From contig JASGHK010000004.1 in the NCBI GenBank assembly GCA_049841135.1, positions 2,480,001-2,544,000 of the forward strand: DNA of 64,000 nt. The letters run 5' to 3'. Source of the stretch: JACRCT01 sp049841135. Lineage in GTDB: Bacteria; Myxococcota; Myxococcia; Myxococcales; UBA5297. Positions 43,153 through 55,177 of the stretch are shown here, in pieces (positions within the stretch are counted from its first letter, which is position 1; each line of letters starts with the position of its first letter). Both the position numbers and the translations under genes were made by a program. The notes beneath the pieces were generated by a model. It worked only from the letters and a program-made list of their open reading frames with translations, was not told where the DNA came from and searched no databases.

Positions 43153-46100
43153 CGTTGCCCGACCAGGCGGCGCGCGAGCGGATCCGCCACGACCTCGGCG
43201 CCACCCTGGTGGTCGAGGCCGCCGCCGGCACCGGCAAGACCACCGAGCTGGTGGCGCGCATCGTCGCGCTGCTCGAGAGCGGCCGCACCACGCTCGACCG
43301 CATCCTGGCGGTGACCTTCACCATCAAGGCCGCGGGCGAGATGAAGCTGCGCCTGCGCTCCGAGCTGGAGCGCGCGCGCAACGAGGCCGCCACCGCCGAG
43401 ATCCGCCTGCGGCTCACCGACGCGCTCTCGCGGCTCGAGGCGGCGCAGATCGGCACCATCCACTCGGTCTGCGCGGACCTGCTGCGCGAACGGCCGCTCG
43501 AGGCGCGCATCGACCCGCTCTTCGAGGTGGTGGAGGGCGAGGCGCAGGAGCGGCTGTACGGCGCCGCCTTCAACACCTTCTTCGAGCAGGCGCTTCAGGC
43601 TCCCCCGGAGGGCATCCGGCGCGTCCTCCGCCGCAGACAGGCGAACAGCCAGCAGGGGGCGCGCGACGAGCTGCGCAAGGCAGGCTGGGACCTGATCGAG
43701 CACCGCGACTTCGACGGCGCGTGGCAGGCGCCGGCCCTGGACCGCGACGTCGAGCTGGGCCAGGTGGTCCAGAGCCTGTACGCCCTGGTCGACCAGGTGC
43801 CGCCGCCCTCCTCGCCGCGCGACAAGCTGGGCGAGAGCCTCAAGGAGCTGGAGCGGTTCGCGAGCGAGCTGCGCCGCGAGGAGGCGGTGCGCGGCCGCGA
43901 CCTCGACGGGCTGGAGGCGAAGCTGCGCGAGCTGCGCAAGGCGAAGCACTTCAAGTGGAAGGGCCGCGGCAAGTTCTACGCCAAGGGCCTCACGATGGAC
44001 GAGGTCTGCGCGCGCCGCGACGCCTTCCGCGACGCTCTGGTGGCGGCGGTCACGCGCTGCGAGGCGCAGCTCGCGGCGCGGCTGCGCGACGAGCTGCTGG
44101 GGCTGGTGGACGCCTACGAGGCCGAGAAGGAGCGGGCGGGGGCGCTCGACTTCCTCGACCTGATGCTCAAGACGCGGGACCTGCTGCAGCGCGACGAGAG
44201 GACCCGCCACGAGCTGCAGGGCCGCTATGACGCGCTGCTGGTCGACGAGTTCCAGGACACCGACCCGCTGCAGGCGGAGATCCTCCTGCTCCTGGTGGCC
44301 GACGACCCGGCCGAGACCCAGCCCACCTACGCCCGGCCCGTGCCCGGCAAGCTGTTCGTGGTCGGCGACCCGAAGCAGTCGATCTACCGGTTCCGGCGCG
44401 CCGACATCGCCTTTTACGAGGGGACCAAGGAGCGCCTGGTCGAGCGGGGAGCTGAGGTGCTGCACCTCTCGGCGTCGTTCCGGGCGGCACCGTCCATCCA
44501 GGAGGCGGTGAACGCCGCGTTCGCGCCGCGGATGGAGGGCGGGCCACGGCACGCCCAGGCGCACTACGTCCCGCTGTCCCCGGTGCGGTCCGACCCGCGG
44601 GGGCGGCCGGCGGTGGTGGCGCTGCCCGCGCCGCGCATCTACGGGCAGTACGCGTCCATCTTCAAGAAGGTCGTCCAGGACTCGTACCCCGAGGCGGTGG
44701 GCGCGTTCGTCCACTGGCTGGTGAAGGAGAGCGGCTGGACGGTGGTCGAGGACGGACTCCAGGTCCCGGTGCAGGCGCGGCACGTCTGCTTGCTCTTCCG
44801 GCGTCAGCAGAGCTACGGCGACGACGTCGTGGCGCCCTACGCCCGGGCGCTCGAGACACGCGGCCTCGACCACGTCCTGGTCGGCGGCCGGGGCTACCAC
44901 GCGCGCGAGGAGACGGTCGCGCTGCGCAACGCCGCCGCGGCCGTGGAGTGGCCCGACGACGAGCTGCGGGTCTTCGCCTGCCTGCGCGGGCCGTTCTTCG
45001 CGCTCTCCGACGAGCAGGTCCTCGCGTTCCGCGAGGCCGACGTGACCCGCGGAAGGCTGCACCCCCTGAGGCGCTTCTCTCCCGAGGAGCTGGCGACGCT
45101 GGGGCCGGCCGAGCTCGAGGTCGCCCAGGCGCTGGAGCTGCTCGGCGGGCTGCACCGCGGGCGCAACCGGCGGTCCGCGGCCGACACGCTCTCGCGGCTG
45201 TTGGCGGCGACCCGCGCCCACGTGGGCATCGCCATCTGGCCCGCGGGGGAGCAGGCCCTGGCGAACGTGCTGCGCGTGCTCGACCTCGCGCGGCGGTTCG
45301 AGGCCGGCGGGGCCACCTCGTTCCGGGCCTTCGTGGAGCGGCTGGAGGCCGACGCCGAGCGCAACGAGGCCGGAGAGGCGCCGGTGATCGAGGAGGACGG
45401 CGAGGGCGTGCGCATCATGAACGTGCACAAGGCCAAGGGGCTCGAGTTCCCGGTCGTCGTGCTCTGCGACCCCACGGCGCCGCTGGCGTTCGAGACGGCG
45501 AGCCGCCACGTCGACCCCGACCGCAGGGTCTGGGCGCTGCGGCTGTGCGGGTGCGCCCCGCTGGAGCTGAGCGAGCACGAGGCCGAGGAGCTGGAGCGCG
45601 ACGAAGCGGAGGGCGTGCGCCTGGCCTACGTCGCCGCGACCCGCGCGCGCGACCTGCTGGTGTGCCCGGTGATCGGCGACGAGGAGCAGCCCGACTGGTG
45701 GCTCGGCCCGCTCAACCCGGCGCTGTACCCGGAGCCGGTCGCGCGCAGCAGGCCGGGCGAGGCCCCGGGCTGCCCCAGGTTCGGCAAGGACAGCGTCCTC
45801 GAACGGCCCGACGAGGCGGCGATGCAGGCCCTGCCGGTGGCGCCCGGACTGCACGTGCCGCGAGCCGGCGCGCACCGGGTGGTCTGGTGGGACCCCAAGG
45901 TGTTGCCGCTGGCGGAGCGCGCCCAGCCGGGGATCCGCCGGGAGGAGCTGCTGAAGAAGGACGCCGCCGGGCAGGCCGCGGCGGGGATCGAGGCGCAGGC
46001 GCGATGGCGCGAGGCGCGGGCGGTGGTGCTCGACAAGGGCGGGATGCCCACGCAGCGGGTCGCCTCACCCACCGCGGTCTCTCGCGCGCTGCTGGCGCCT

Positions 46101-46628
46101 GGAGCGGGTGGGCCGGGAGCTTCGGCGCTGCAGGTCGCCCAGGCGCAAGCCGGCGTCGCCGTCGCCTTCACCGAGGTCCCGGGGCGCGATGCGAGCCGGC
46201 CCGTCGGGAGGCGGTTCGGCACACTGGTGCACGCGGTGCTCGCGCTCGCGCCGCTCGACGCCACGGCCGAGCTGCTCGACCGCCTGGCGGCCGCGCAGGG
46301 CCGGACGTTGGGGGCCACCAACCTCGAGGTTCGCGCGGCGGCCCGCGCCGCCCACGCTGCGCTGGGACACTCGCTCCTGCGCAGGGCCGCGGCGAGCCAG
46401 GACTGCCGCCGCGAAGCGGCCCTGACCTGGCGCATGCCGGATGGGACGCTGCTCGAGGGCGCGGCCGACCTCGCCTTCCTCGATGGGGCGCGGTGGGTGG
46501 TCGTCGACTTCAAGACCGACGAGCATCCGGACGACAAGCCTCAATACCGGGTCCAGCTCCAGCTCTACGCGGCGGCGCTGAGCGCGGCGACGGGGCTGCC
46601 GGCGGAGGCGGTGCTGCTGGCCGTCTAG
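43149..46628 (+). CDS. AddA/UvrD-like helicase-nuclease
   Basis: A 1159-residue superfamily 1A helicase with a C-terminal nuclease. It contains the Walker A VEAAAGTGKTTELV (about residues 23-36), GTIHSVCADLL, the Walker B LLVDEFQDTDPLQAE, the VVGDPKQSIYRFRRAD motif, and VRIMNVHKAKGLEFPVVVL near residue 755, then YVAATRARDLLV. The C-terminal domain has GTLVHAVLAL and EGAADLAFLDG...VVVDFKTDE with YRVQLQLYAAAL, a PD-(D/E)XK nuclease. It is the AddA-like partner of the preceding AddB-like gene, with overlapping start and stop codons. Together they should resect double-strand breaks and degrade foreign linear DNA, as RecBCD does. A weak hairpin follows. Confidence 0.88.
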   Translation: MTLPDQAARERIRHDLGATLVVEAAAGTGKTTELVARIVALLESGRTTLDRILAVTFTIKAAGEMKLRLRSELERARNEAATAEIRLRLTDALSRLEAAQIGTIHSVCADLLRERPLEARIDPLFEVVEGEAQERLYGAAFNTFFEQALQAPPEGIRRVLRRRQANSQQGARDELRKAGWDLIEHRDFDGAWQAPALDRDVELGQVVQSLYALVDQVPPPSSPRDKLGESLKELERFASELRREEAVRGRDLDGLEAKLRELRKAKHFKWKGRGKFYAKGLTMDEVCARRDAFRDALVAAVTRCEAQLAARLRDELLGLVDAYEAEKERAGALDFLDLMLKTRDLLQRDERTRHELQGRYDALLVDEFQDTDPLQAEILLLLVADDPAETQPTYARPVPGKLFVVGDPKQSIYRFRRADIAFYEGTKERLVERGAEVLHLSASFRAAPSIQEAVNAAFAPRMEGGPRHAQAHYVPLSPVRSDPRGRPAVVALPAPRIYGQYASIFKKVVQDSYPEAVGAFVHWLVKESGWTVVEDGLQVPVQARHVCLLFRRQQSYGDDVVAPYARALETRGLDHVLVGGRGYHAREETVALRNAAAAVEWPDDELRVFACLRGPFFALSDEQVLAFREADVTRGRLHPLRRFSPEELATLGPAELEVAQALELLGGLHRGRNRRSAADTLSRLLAATRAHVGIAIWPAGEQALANVLRVLDLARRFEAGGATSFRAFVERLEADAERNEAGEAPVIEEDGEGVRIMNVHKAKGLEFPVVVLCDPTAPLAFETASRHVDPDRRVWALRLCGCAPLELSEHEAEELERDEAEGVRLAYVAATRARDLLVCPVIGDEEQPDWWLGPLNPALYPEPVARSRPGEAPGCPRFGKDSVLERPDEAAMQALPVAPGLHVPRAGAHRVVWWDPKVLPLAERAQPGIRREELLKKDAAGQAAAGIEAQARWREARAVVLDKGGMPTQRVASPTAVSRALLAPGAGGPGASALQVAQAQAGVAVAFTEVPGRDASRPVGRRFGTLVHAVLALAPLDATAELLDRLAAAQGRTLGATNLEVRAAARAAHAALGHSLLRRAAASQDCRREAALTWRMPDGTLLEGAADLAFLDGARWVVVDFKTDEHPDDKPQYRVQLQLYAAALSAATGLPAEAVLLAV

Positions 46629-46647
46629 TTGGAGGTTGGCGGCAAGA

Positions 46648-46660
46648 GCGGCCAAGCCGC
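46648..46660. terminator. Weak hairpin after helicase-nuclease gene
   Basis: GCGGC (46648-46652) and GCCGC (46656-46660) lie in the 80-bp gap between convergent genes. There is no T-run. Confidence 0.25.
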
Positions 46661-46709
46661 GCCCGACTCTTCAAAGCCTGCGAGGGCTGCCTCTTATCTG
46701 TGTAGCCGT

Positions 46710-47366
46710 TCAGCGCGCCGCCGGATCGGCGATGGGCCACGCCGTGGACCCGCTCCGGTACCAGAGGCACTCGCAAGCGTCGTCGCCATCCGCGAGGGTC
46801 TTCGTCCGCACGAACCGCTGGCCGAAGTAGTGGGCGGTCTGGTGATCGAGGCGGCAGATCCAGGGGAAGGCTCCCCGTGCCCCCATCGCCGTCCCGAACC
46901 GCAGCAGGAAGCACTCGCGGATGACGATGCGCTGGCCGCCGTCGGGCAGCTCCGACGCGTCGACCCTCCAGTCCTGCCGTGGGGACTGCCGGCGTCCCTG
47001 CGCGAGCTCACGGGCGCGCGCGACGGTGCGGCCCAGGTAGAACCGGCCGATCCAGCGATTGAGGAACCGCGGATTGCCGAGGAAGACCGCCTCGTAGACG
47101 AGCCAGAGGAACCGGCCGGCAGCCTCGTCGCTCCAGCCTTGTCGCTTGAGGCTCAGGTGCCAGGCCAGGGCCGGGAGCCCCATGATCCAGCTCGTGTCGA
47201 ACAGGCTGGTCCCCAGCTCAGGTGAAGCGGGCAGCAGCTCGTCCTTCAGGATCACCCGGCTGCTCTGGCGGACCTGGTGGTAGAGCTCGGCGCCGTGGGT
47301 GCCCACCAGGGCCCGCCTGGCGGATCTCAAGAGGTAGGCATTGGCAAACGGGATGATGGCCTTCAT
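46710..47366 (-). CDS. ATC-hydrolase-like protein
   Basis: A 218-residue protein that resembles the L-2-amino-thiazoline-4-carboxylic acid hydrolase family. It has an N-terminal helical region with basic residues, a WIMGLPALAWHLSLKRQGWS segment, a helix near LVYEAVFLGNP, a beta-strand RIVIRECFLLRFGTAMG, and a C-terminal ICRLDHQTAHYFGQRFVRTKTLADGDDACECLW. Family members cleave the thiazoline ring or act on related compounds in cysteine salvage; homologues in other bacteria have unknown roles. The ATG at 47366 starts with a possible amphipathic segment, but no signal peptide is evident. It is divergent from the heme oxygenase gene across 245 bp and convergent with the helicase gene. The assignment is moderate. 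Confidence 0.6.
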   Translation of the reverse strand: MKAIIPFANAYLLRSARRALVGTHGAELYHQVRQSSRVILKDELLPASPELGTSLFDTSWIMGLPALAWHLSLKRQGWSDEAAGRFLWLVYEAVFLGNPRFLNRWIGRFYLGRTVARARELAQGRRQSPRQDWRVDASELPDGGQRIVIRECFLLRFGTAMGARGAFPWICRLDHQTAHYFGQRFVRTKTLADGDDACECLWYRSGSTAWPIADPAAR

Positions 47367-47610
47367 GCCCCGCGAAGCTAGCAGGTGCGCGGGCCCGTGC
47401 CGATCGCCGTTGCTCGCCCGGGGAAGGAGTCCCGAGGGGAGGCCCGAGCCAAGGCGTCGTCCCCTCGGCGCGGCGCAGCCCAGTCGGTGCCCGAGGAGCC
47501 GGCGCCCGGCTCGAGCTTCCGGAGGGCGCTCGCGAGCGGCGCGACGGCTGCGCGCCCGCCCGACTCGGCGCCGGCAGTAGCTAGGTTTCGAGGTGAGGCT
47601 ACCGGTCCCC

Positions 47611-48180
47611 ATGGTGCTCGAACGTCTGCGGGCGGCCACCACCGTCGCACACCACAGGCTCGAGGGCGCGGTCGGGCTGCTCCCCGAGCCGACGCGCGGC
47701 CGCTACGCCTGGTTCCTCTCCCGGCAGTACGGCTTCCAACGGCCGCTCGAGGCGCGTCGGCAGGCGTTCGCCTCTCGCCACCCCGAGCTGGGCGTGTTCG
47801 CGACGGTGCCGCGCCATCGGGCGCTCTTGGAGGCGGACCTGGCGTGGCTCGGAATCGACGCAGGCCGCCTGCCCTGGTGCCGGTCGCTCCCTGTGCTCGA
47901 GAGCGAGGCCCGCGCCCTGGGGGCGCTCTACGTCGTGGAGGGCTCCGCCCTCGGAGCCCGGGTGCTGTCCAGGCGGATTGGCGAGGCCCTGGGCCTGAAC
48001 CCACGTCGCGGCCTCGCCTTCCTGGCGGGCGGCGGCGAAGACGTCGGGCCCCGGTGGCGGCGGGTCGTCGGCGGCCTGGAGGCCTACGGCGCGGCGCACC
48101 CCGAGGCGACCGGCGAGCTCGTCGCCGGCGCCGAGGGCTGCTTCGCCGTCCTGGAGCGCTGGTTCGCGGAGGGACCATGA
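47611..48180 (+). CDS. bphO: Bacterial biliverdin-producing heme oxygenase (BphO)
   Basis: A 189-residue heme oxygenase that opens heme to biliverdin, the chromophore of the adjacent bacteriophytochrome. The proximal histidine region is ATTVAHHRLE near the N-terminus, and the family core has RYAWFLSRQYGFQRPLE and LGALYVVEGSALGARVLSRRIGEALGL. ATG 47611 is preceded by GAGG about 12 bases away; GTG 47593 would add six residues. Its stop overlaps the kinase ATG (ATGA), a coupling seen in many bphO-bphP pairs, and it ensures matched chromophore supply. A TAGCTAGG box about 30 bases upstream is a possible -10 element. Confidence 0.9.
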   Translation: MVLERLRAATTVAHHRLEGAVGLLPEPTRGRYAWFLSRQYGFQRPLEARRQAFASRHPELGVFATVPRHRALLEADLAWLGIDAGRLPWCRSLPVLESEARALGALYVVEGSALGARVLSRRIGEALGLNPRRGLAFLAGGGEDVGPRWRRVVGGLEAYGAAHPEATGELVAGAEGCFAVLERWFAEGP

Positions 48181-50467
48181 GCGAGCAGCCGGAGCCGCGC
48201 TTCGGCGAGGCCGACCTGACCAACTGCGACCGCGAGCCGATCCACGTCCCGGGATCCATCCAGCCGCACGGCGCGCTCCTCGCGCTCGAGGAGCCGGAGC
48301 TGACCGTGGTCCAGGTCAGCGACAACGTCGAGGCCGTCCTCGGGAGCCGGGCCGAGGAGCTGCTGCTGCGGTCCTTCGACGAGCTGCTCGGGCGGGAGCG
48401 CGCGGCGCTCTTCCGCGCGCGCTACCTCGGCTTGTCGAGCTTCGTGGACCTCAACCCGGTGGTCCTCGAGGCGCTGGACCCGGCCGGAGCGGTGAGGGTC
48501 TTCGACGGCGTCTTCCACCGCTCGGGCGGCCTGCTCGTCCTGGAGATCGAGCCGGCGCCGGCGCGCGCCCCCGGCTACGTCGACCAGTTCGTGCGCCGCG
48601 CCCGCACCTCGCTGTCCGCCTTGCAGTCCTCGGGCTCGGTCTCCGAGCTGCTGGGGACCGCAGCGGATCGGGTCCGCGACCTCACCGGGTTCGACCGGGT
48701 GATGGTGTATCGCTTCGACCGCGACTGGCACGGCGTGGTGGTCGCCGAGGCCCGCCGCGAGGACCTCGAGCCGTTCCTGGGCCTGCACTACCCCGCCTCC
48801 GACATCCCGCGACAGGCGCGCGAGCTCTACGCGCGCAACTGGCTGCGGCTCATCCCCGACGTGGGCTACGTGCCGGCGCGACTCGTGCCCGCCGAGAACC
48901 CGGCCACCGGCACGCCGCTGGACCTGACGTTCTCGGTGCTGCGCAGCGTCTCGCCCCTCCACCTCGAGTACCTGCGCAACATGGGGGTCGCGGCCTCCCT
49001 GTCCATCTCGCTGCTCAAGGACGGCCGGCTTTGGGGCCTCGTCGCCTGCCACCACACCCGGCCGCGCCGCCTGCCCTACGAGGTCCGCGCCGTCTGCGAG
49101 TTCCTGGGGCAGGTCCTCTCCTGGCAGCTGTCGACGAAGACCGAGGCCGAGCGCGCGGCGCGGCGGCTTCGGGCCCAGCAGGACCAGGCGCAGCTCGTCG
49201 AGGCCATGTCGCTCGACGCCGCTCCCCTGGAGGGCCTGCTGGCCAAGAAGGAGCGCTTCCTGGGCTTCGCCGGGGCTTCGGGGGGCGCGCTGGTCTACCA
49301 GGGGACGCTGCACACGGTGGGAGCGGTGCCGCCGGCGGCCGAGATCCTCGCGCTCGTGGAGCGGCTGGCCGACTCGGGCGTGGAGGAGGTCTTCGCCACC
49401 GACTGCCTGGCCTCGCTCCACCCGCTCGCGGAGCGCTTCCGCGACGCGGCCGCCGGCGTGCTGGCCCTGGCCCTCTCGCGGGAGCACCGCCACTTCGTGC
49501 TCTGGTTTCGCCCGGAAGCTCCGCCGCACCGTCACCTGGGGCGGCGACCCGAGCAAGCCGGTGGCGGTCGAGGGCCCGGAGCTGCGCCTGACCCCGCGCA
49601 AGTCGTTCGCGGCGTGGCGGGAGCTGGTCCAGCTGCGCTCCCTGGCCTGGGACGAGGCGGACCTGGAGGCCGCGCGCGACCTGCGCGCCGCGCTGCTCGC
49701 GGTCATCGTCCGGCGCGACGCCGAGCTGAAGCGGCTCAACGCCGAGCTTCCGGGAGGCGGTGCGCGCCCGCGATGACTTCCTCTCGGTCGCCTCGCACGA
49801 GCTCAAGACGCCGCTGACCACGCTGCAGCTGCAGTTCCACCTGCTGCTCAAGGACCCGGGCGCGACGGCGCCGATGCCGCTGGACCGGCTGCGCGCCAAG
49901 CTGGAGGTGGCCGACCGGCAGGTCCGGCGCCTCTCGGGGCTCGTGGAGTCCCTGCTCGACGTGACGCGGATCCGCGCGGGCCGCCTCGACATCCAGCTCG
50001 AGGACGGGGTCGACCTGGGCGGGGTGGCGGGCGAGGCGGCCTCGCGCCTGCAGCTGCAGGCCGAGCGCTCGCGCACGCCGCTCGACGTGCGTGCCGCGGC
50101 AGGCGCGACCGGGCGCTGGGACCGGCAGCGGCTCGACCAGGTCGTCAGCAACCTCGTCTCCAACGCGCTCAAGTACGGGGCCGGCAAGCCGGTGACCGTG
50201 ACCGTCACGGCCGACGACGGCCGGGCGCGCTTGGAGGTGCGCGACGAGGGCATCGGGATGAGCGCCGAGGACCAGGCGCGCATCTTCGAGCGCTTCGAGC
50301 GCGCGGTGGCCGACCACGACTACGCCGGCCTCGGCCTGGGGCTGTGGATCACGCAGCAGATCGTCCACCGGCTGGGCGGAGAGATCAGCGTCGAGAGCGC
50401 TCCGGGGCGCGGAGCCGCCTTCGTCGTGGACCTGCCGCGCGCCGGGCCCGTCGGGTCCGAGCCGTGA
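48177..50467 (+). CDS. bphP: Bacteriophytochrome histidine kinase (two frameshifts)
   Basis: Repaired, this is about 762 residues: PAS-GAF-PHY photosensor plus histidine kinase. The biliverdin-attachment Cys is C17 in TNCDREPIHVPGSIQPHG. The GAF domain has the diagnostic YPASDIPRQARELY and PLHLEYLRNMGV. The PHY region has LWFRPE...RTVTWGGDPSKPV. The kinase has SVASHELKTPLTTLQLQ (His) and GLGLGLWITQQIV. Both frameshifts are at the same motif: 49515-49521 (GAAGCTC for GAGCTC, restoring PELRRTVTWGG) and 49744-49750 (GAGCTTC for GAGCTC, restoring NAELREAVRARDDFLS). The protein should sense red/far-red light and phosphorylate the receiver encoded next. Its stop overlaps that gene's GTG. Confidence 0.86.
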
Positions 50468-50832
50468 GCCCGCCCTGCAGCGTCCTCATCGTGGACGACG
50501 AGGAGGACCTGCGCGCCGCGCTCGCCGACCTGCTGGCCGACGAGGGCTTCGCCGTGGCCCAGGCCGAGAACGGGGCGGTGGCGCTCGGGTGGCTGCGAAG
50601 CCACTCGGCGCCGGACCTGGTGCTGCTCGACCTCTTGATGCCGGTGATGAACGGGCTTCGCTTCCGCCAGGAGCAGCTCGCCGATCCCGCGCTCGCGGCC
50701 ATCCCCACCGTGGCCATCACCGCGGGGCGCGTCACCGGAGAGCAGGCCGAAGCCATGCAGGTGATGGCGATCCTCTACAAGCCGCTCGATCTCGTGCAGC
50801 TGCTCTCGATGCTGCAGCGCTGCCGGTCCTGA
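50464..50832 (+). CDS. Single-domain response regulator
   Basis: A 122-residue receiver domain without an output domain. The acidic pocket is in VLIVDDEEDLR, the phospho-acceptor is D56 in LVLLDLLMPVMNG, the switch Thr is in TVAITAG, and the Lys is in ILYKPLDLVQL. Start GTG 50464 overlaps the phytochrome kinase stop (GTGA). It is the likely phosphate acceptor of the adjacent bacteriophytochrome, acting as a CheY-like relay or phosphate sink. The next gene begins 147 bases later, so it probably closes this transcription unit. Confidence 0.88.
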   Translation: MSPPCSVLIVDDEEDLRAALADLLADEGFAVAQAENGAVALGWLRSHSAPDLVLLDLLMPVMNGLRFRQEQLADPALAAIPTVAITAGRVTGEQAEAMQVMAILYKPLDLVQLLSMLQRCRS

Positions 50833-50978
50833 GGCAGTCGCCGACCTCGCCGACGCCGGGCATCTTGGCGGCACGCGCAGGTGCCACTCGTTCAGCCATG
50901 GCCCAGGCCGCGCGCCGCCCGCTTCGGCGTTATCATCGGTCGCCAGCGGGGCGAAGGCGGGCCCGACGGGGGTAGGAC

Positions 50979-51577
50979 ATGAGCCAGACCGAGCGCTTGG
51001 CGGATCTGGGTTTCGCCGCGGCCAAGGTGCCTCACGGAACCCACATCTGCCAGATCTACACGGACGAGCGGGAACGCGACGAGGCGCTCCGGCACTTCGT
51101 GTCCAGAGGGCTCGCCAACGGCGAGGCGACCGCCTGCTTCTCGGACACGGTCGACCGGCCCGCGCTCGAAGCCTGGCTCGCCCGCGAGAGCCTCTCGGCC
51201 TGCGACGAGCGGCTGACGGTCTCCGGGAGCACGTCGGTCTACTTCCCCGACGGCCGCTTCGATCCCTTGCGCATGCTCGAGCTGCTCCGCGCCTTCCACC
51301 GCGGCTCGGTCGAGGCCGGGCGCACGGGGGCGCGGGTCATCGGGGAGATGAGCCCGGAGATCAACCGGGTGCCGGGCGGCTCGAGGCTCTTCGAGTACGA
51401 GTCGCGGGTGAACCAGCTCCTGCGCGACCACCCGGTCACCGCGGTCTGCCAGTACGACGCGCGGGCCTTCAGCGGGGCGACCATCATGGACGTCCTGTCG
51501 GTCCACCCGGTGATGGTCGTGCACGGCGCGCTGGTCAACAACCCCTTCTTCGTCCCGCCGGAGAACCTCGCCGGGCG

Positions 51578-51581
<4 letters not shown>
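50979..51581 (+). CDS. MEDS-domain sensory protein
   Basis: A 200-residue protein consisting of one MEDS (methanogen/methylotroph DcmR-type sensory) domain. It has the VPHGTHICQIYTDERERDE start, then GEATACFSD, IGEMSPEIN, FEYESRVNQLL, VCQYDARAFSG and the final HPVMVVHGALVNNPFFVPPENL, all of which match the family. It has no DNA-binding or kinase domain, so it probably serves as a ligand or hydrocarbon sensor for the hybrid kinase whose ATG overlaps its stop (51578-51581). The signal it detects is not known. The gene likely has its own promoter; GTTATCAT at about 50931 is a candidate -10 box. Confidence 0.82.
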
Positions 51582-53494
<1,913 letters not shown>

Positions 53495-53524
53495 GCCGCC
53501 ACGCGCGCGTCGTGGGCACTCAGC

Positions 53525-55009
53525 TCAGTAGTGGTTGAGGTAGCCGCCCAGCAGCACGTCCAGGCCGAGCGAGCCGGCGGCCTTCGGGTCGACCTCCAGC
53601 ACCCGGGTCGCGCGGCACGGCGCCGAGTAGATGCGACCGTTGGGTGCCAGGGCCCCGCCGGTCCAGTCGCCGGCTCCCGGCGCCGCGGGGGTGACCGGGA
53701 TGGTGATGGTCGTCGCGCCCGATGGCTTCAGCTCGAAGACGCTCCCCGCGGACCAGGGGATGGCGAACAGCGAGCCGCTGGGCGCCAGCACCAGGCCATC
53801 GGTGCCGAAGGCAGCGCTGGCGAAGGTCGTGACGGTGGCCGGGGCGGTCGTGGGGTCGACGACCAGGACGCCGCTGGCGCCGTCGGGGGAGGCGTAGAGG
53901 CGCCCGTCCATGGCGAGCTTGATGCCCCAGTACTTGTAGCCGCTGGCGGGCAGGGCCGAGCCGACGGGGGCGACCGTGCGCGCCACCGGGTCGATCCTCA
54001 CCACGGTCTTGGCGGCGTACGGCGCGGCGTAGATGAGGCCGTCGAGCGGAGAGAGGGATGCCAGGCCCAGGAGCTCGCCACCAGCGTCCGTCCCGATCCC
54101 CGAGAGGTCTCCGAACGCCTCGAAGGTGGGCGGGTCGGTGGCCGGGTCGATGGAGAGGACCCGCCCCTGGTCAATCGGGATCGCGTAGAGCTTCCCGTCA
54201 TAGCCGCGCAGGCCGCCGCCCCAGTGGCCGGAGACCCCGGTCGCGGCCGTGCTGATGCCCACCGGGTCGGTCGTGGTGTCGATGATGAGGACGGAGTCCA
54301 GGTGGTAGGGGATGCCGTAGATCCGCCCGTTGGCCGCCAGGACGCCGCCGCTCCACTTCCAGACCCCCGCCGAGCCGCCCAGGTCCGGGCCCACGCGCCG
54401 GGCGGTGGCCGGGCTCGCCGTCGGGTCGATCTCCAGGACGCGCCCGGCCTCGGTGGGGATGCCGTAGATGCGGCCGTTGGGCGCCAAGATGCTCCCGGTC
54501 CAGCGACAACCCGGCTCGCTCGTGAAGTCGTCGGAGAGCTGCGTCGCGGTGGGCGTGCCGGTCGTGCCGAGCGCCGCGGCGGCCTGCAGCTGCTGCTGGA
54601 CGAGCGGCCACTGGTCCGGACCGAATTGGCGCCAGTCGAGGAGCCCTGCATCGGGGCCGGCCGGGGCCGCGTCGGGCGTCGCGGCCGCGTCGGGCGGCGG
54701 CTGCGAGCCGGCGTCTCCGGAGAGGCCCGCATCGGCCGGCTCGAGCGCAGCGTCGGTGGGTTCCGGGGCGGCATCGAGGCCCGAGCCCGCGGCATCTGGC
54801 AGCGCGGCGTCGGTGCTGGGGACGCTGGCGTCGAGGCCCGCACCTGCGGCGTCCGGCAGCGCGGCGTCGGGGATGGGGATGGCGGCGTCGGGCTCGGGGT
54901 GCGCGGCGTCGGCGACCGGGACCTCGGCCGACGGCCGGCGGACGAGGAAGTCCACGTCGCAGCCAGCTGCGAGCAGGAGGAACGTGACGAGGAGCGAGCG
55001 CCGTCGCAT
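53525..55009 (-). CDS. Lipoprotein with beta-propeller repeats
   Basis: A 494-residue exported lipoprotein. The signal peptide ends in a lipobox (LLLAAGC) near residue 17, and a long Asp/Ala/Pro linker rich in PDAA and DAALPDAA follows to about residue 120. The remainder consists of about seven repeats with a conserved NGRIYGIPTEAGRVLEIDP-type core (APNGRIY..., KLYAIPIDQGRVLSIDP, GLIYAAPYAAKTVVRIDP), typical of Vgb/SMP-30-like or NHL-like propellers. The repeated G-x-IY-x-P pattern suggests ligand binding rather than enzyme function. ATG 55009 is chosen because it starts the signal peptide directly. It is convergent with the PAS hybrid kinase gene. Confidence 0.78.
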   Translation of the reverse strand: MRRRSLLVTFLLLAAGCDVDFLVRRPSAEVPVADAAHPEPDAAIPIPDAALPDAAGAGLDASVPSTDAALPDAAGSGLDAAPEPTDAALEPADAGLSGDAGSQPPPDAAATPDAAPAGPDAGLLDWRQFGPDQWPLVQQQLQAAAALGTTGTPTATQLSDDFTSEPGCRWTGSILAPNGRIYGIPTEAGRVLEIDPTASPATARRVGPDLGGSAGVWKWSGGVLAANGRIYGIPYHLDSVLIIDTTTDPVGISTAATGVSGHWGGGLRGYDGKLYAIPIDQGRVLSIDPATDPPTFEAFGDLSGIGTDAGGELLGLASLSPLDGLIYAAPYAAKTVVRIDPVARTVAPVGSALPASGYKYWGIKLAMDGRLYASPDGASGVLVVDPTTAPATVTTFASAAFGTDGLVLAPSGSLFAIPWSAGSVFELKPSGATTITIPVTPAAPGAGDWTGGALAPNGRIYSAPCRATRVLEVDPKAAGSLGLDVLLGGYLNHY

Positions 55010-55177
55010 TTGCCGAAGCCGAGCGTAGCAGGCCCGCACCGGCGTCGTCAGGCCCGGGGCCACGCTCGCTCAATCCGAGCGCGGCCCCGCTCCGAGCCGA
55101 CTCGAGCCGCAGCAGGTTGCCTCGGGCGAGAGCCTTTTCGAGGAAGCGCAGCTCTTACTCGGACGCGGCGCCCAGGG

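Noticed and set aside
43056..45875. 939-codon minus-strand frame opposite the helicase-nuclease gene
   Set aside because: No motif and no ribosome binding site, whereas the plus strand has all helicase motifs in order.
46119..46126. GAGCTTC in the helicase-nuclease gene as another frameshift
   Set aside because: The reading frame (GPGASALQVA) continues correctly to the nuclease motifs and stop.
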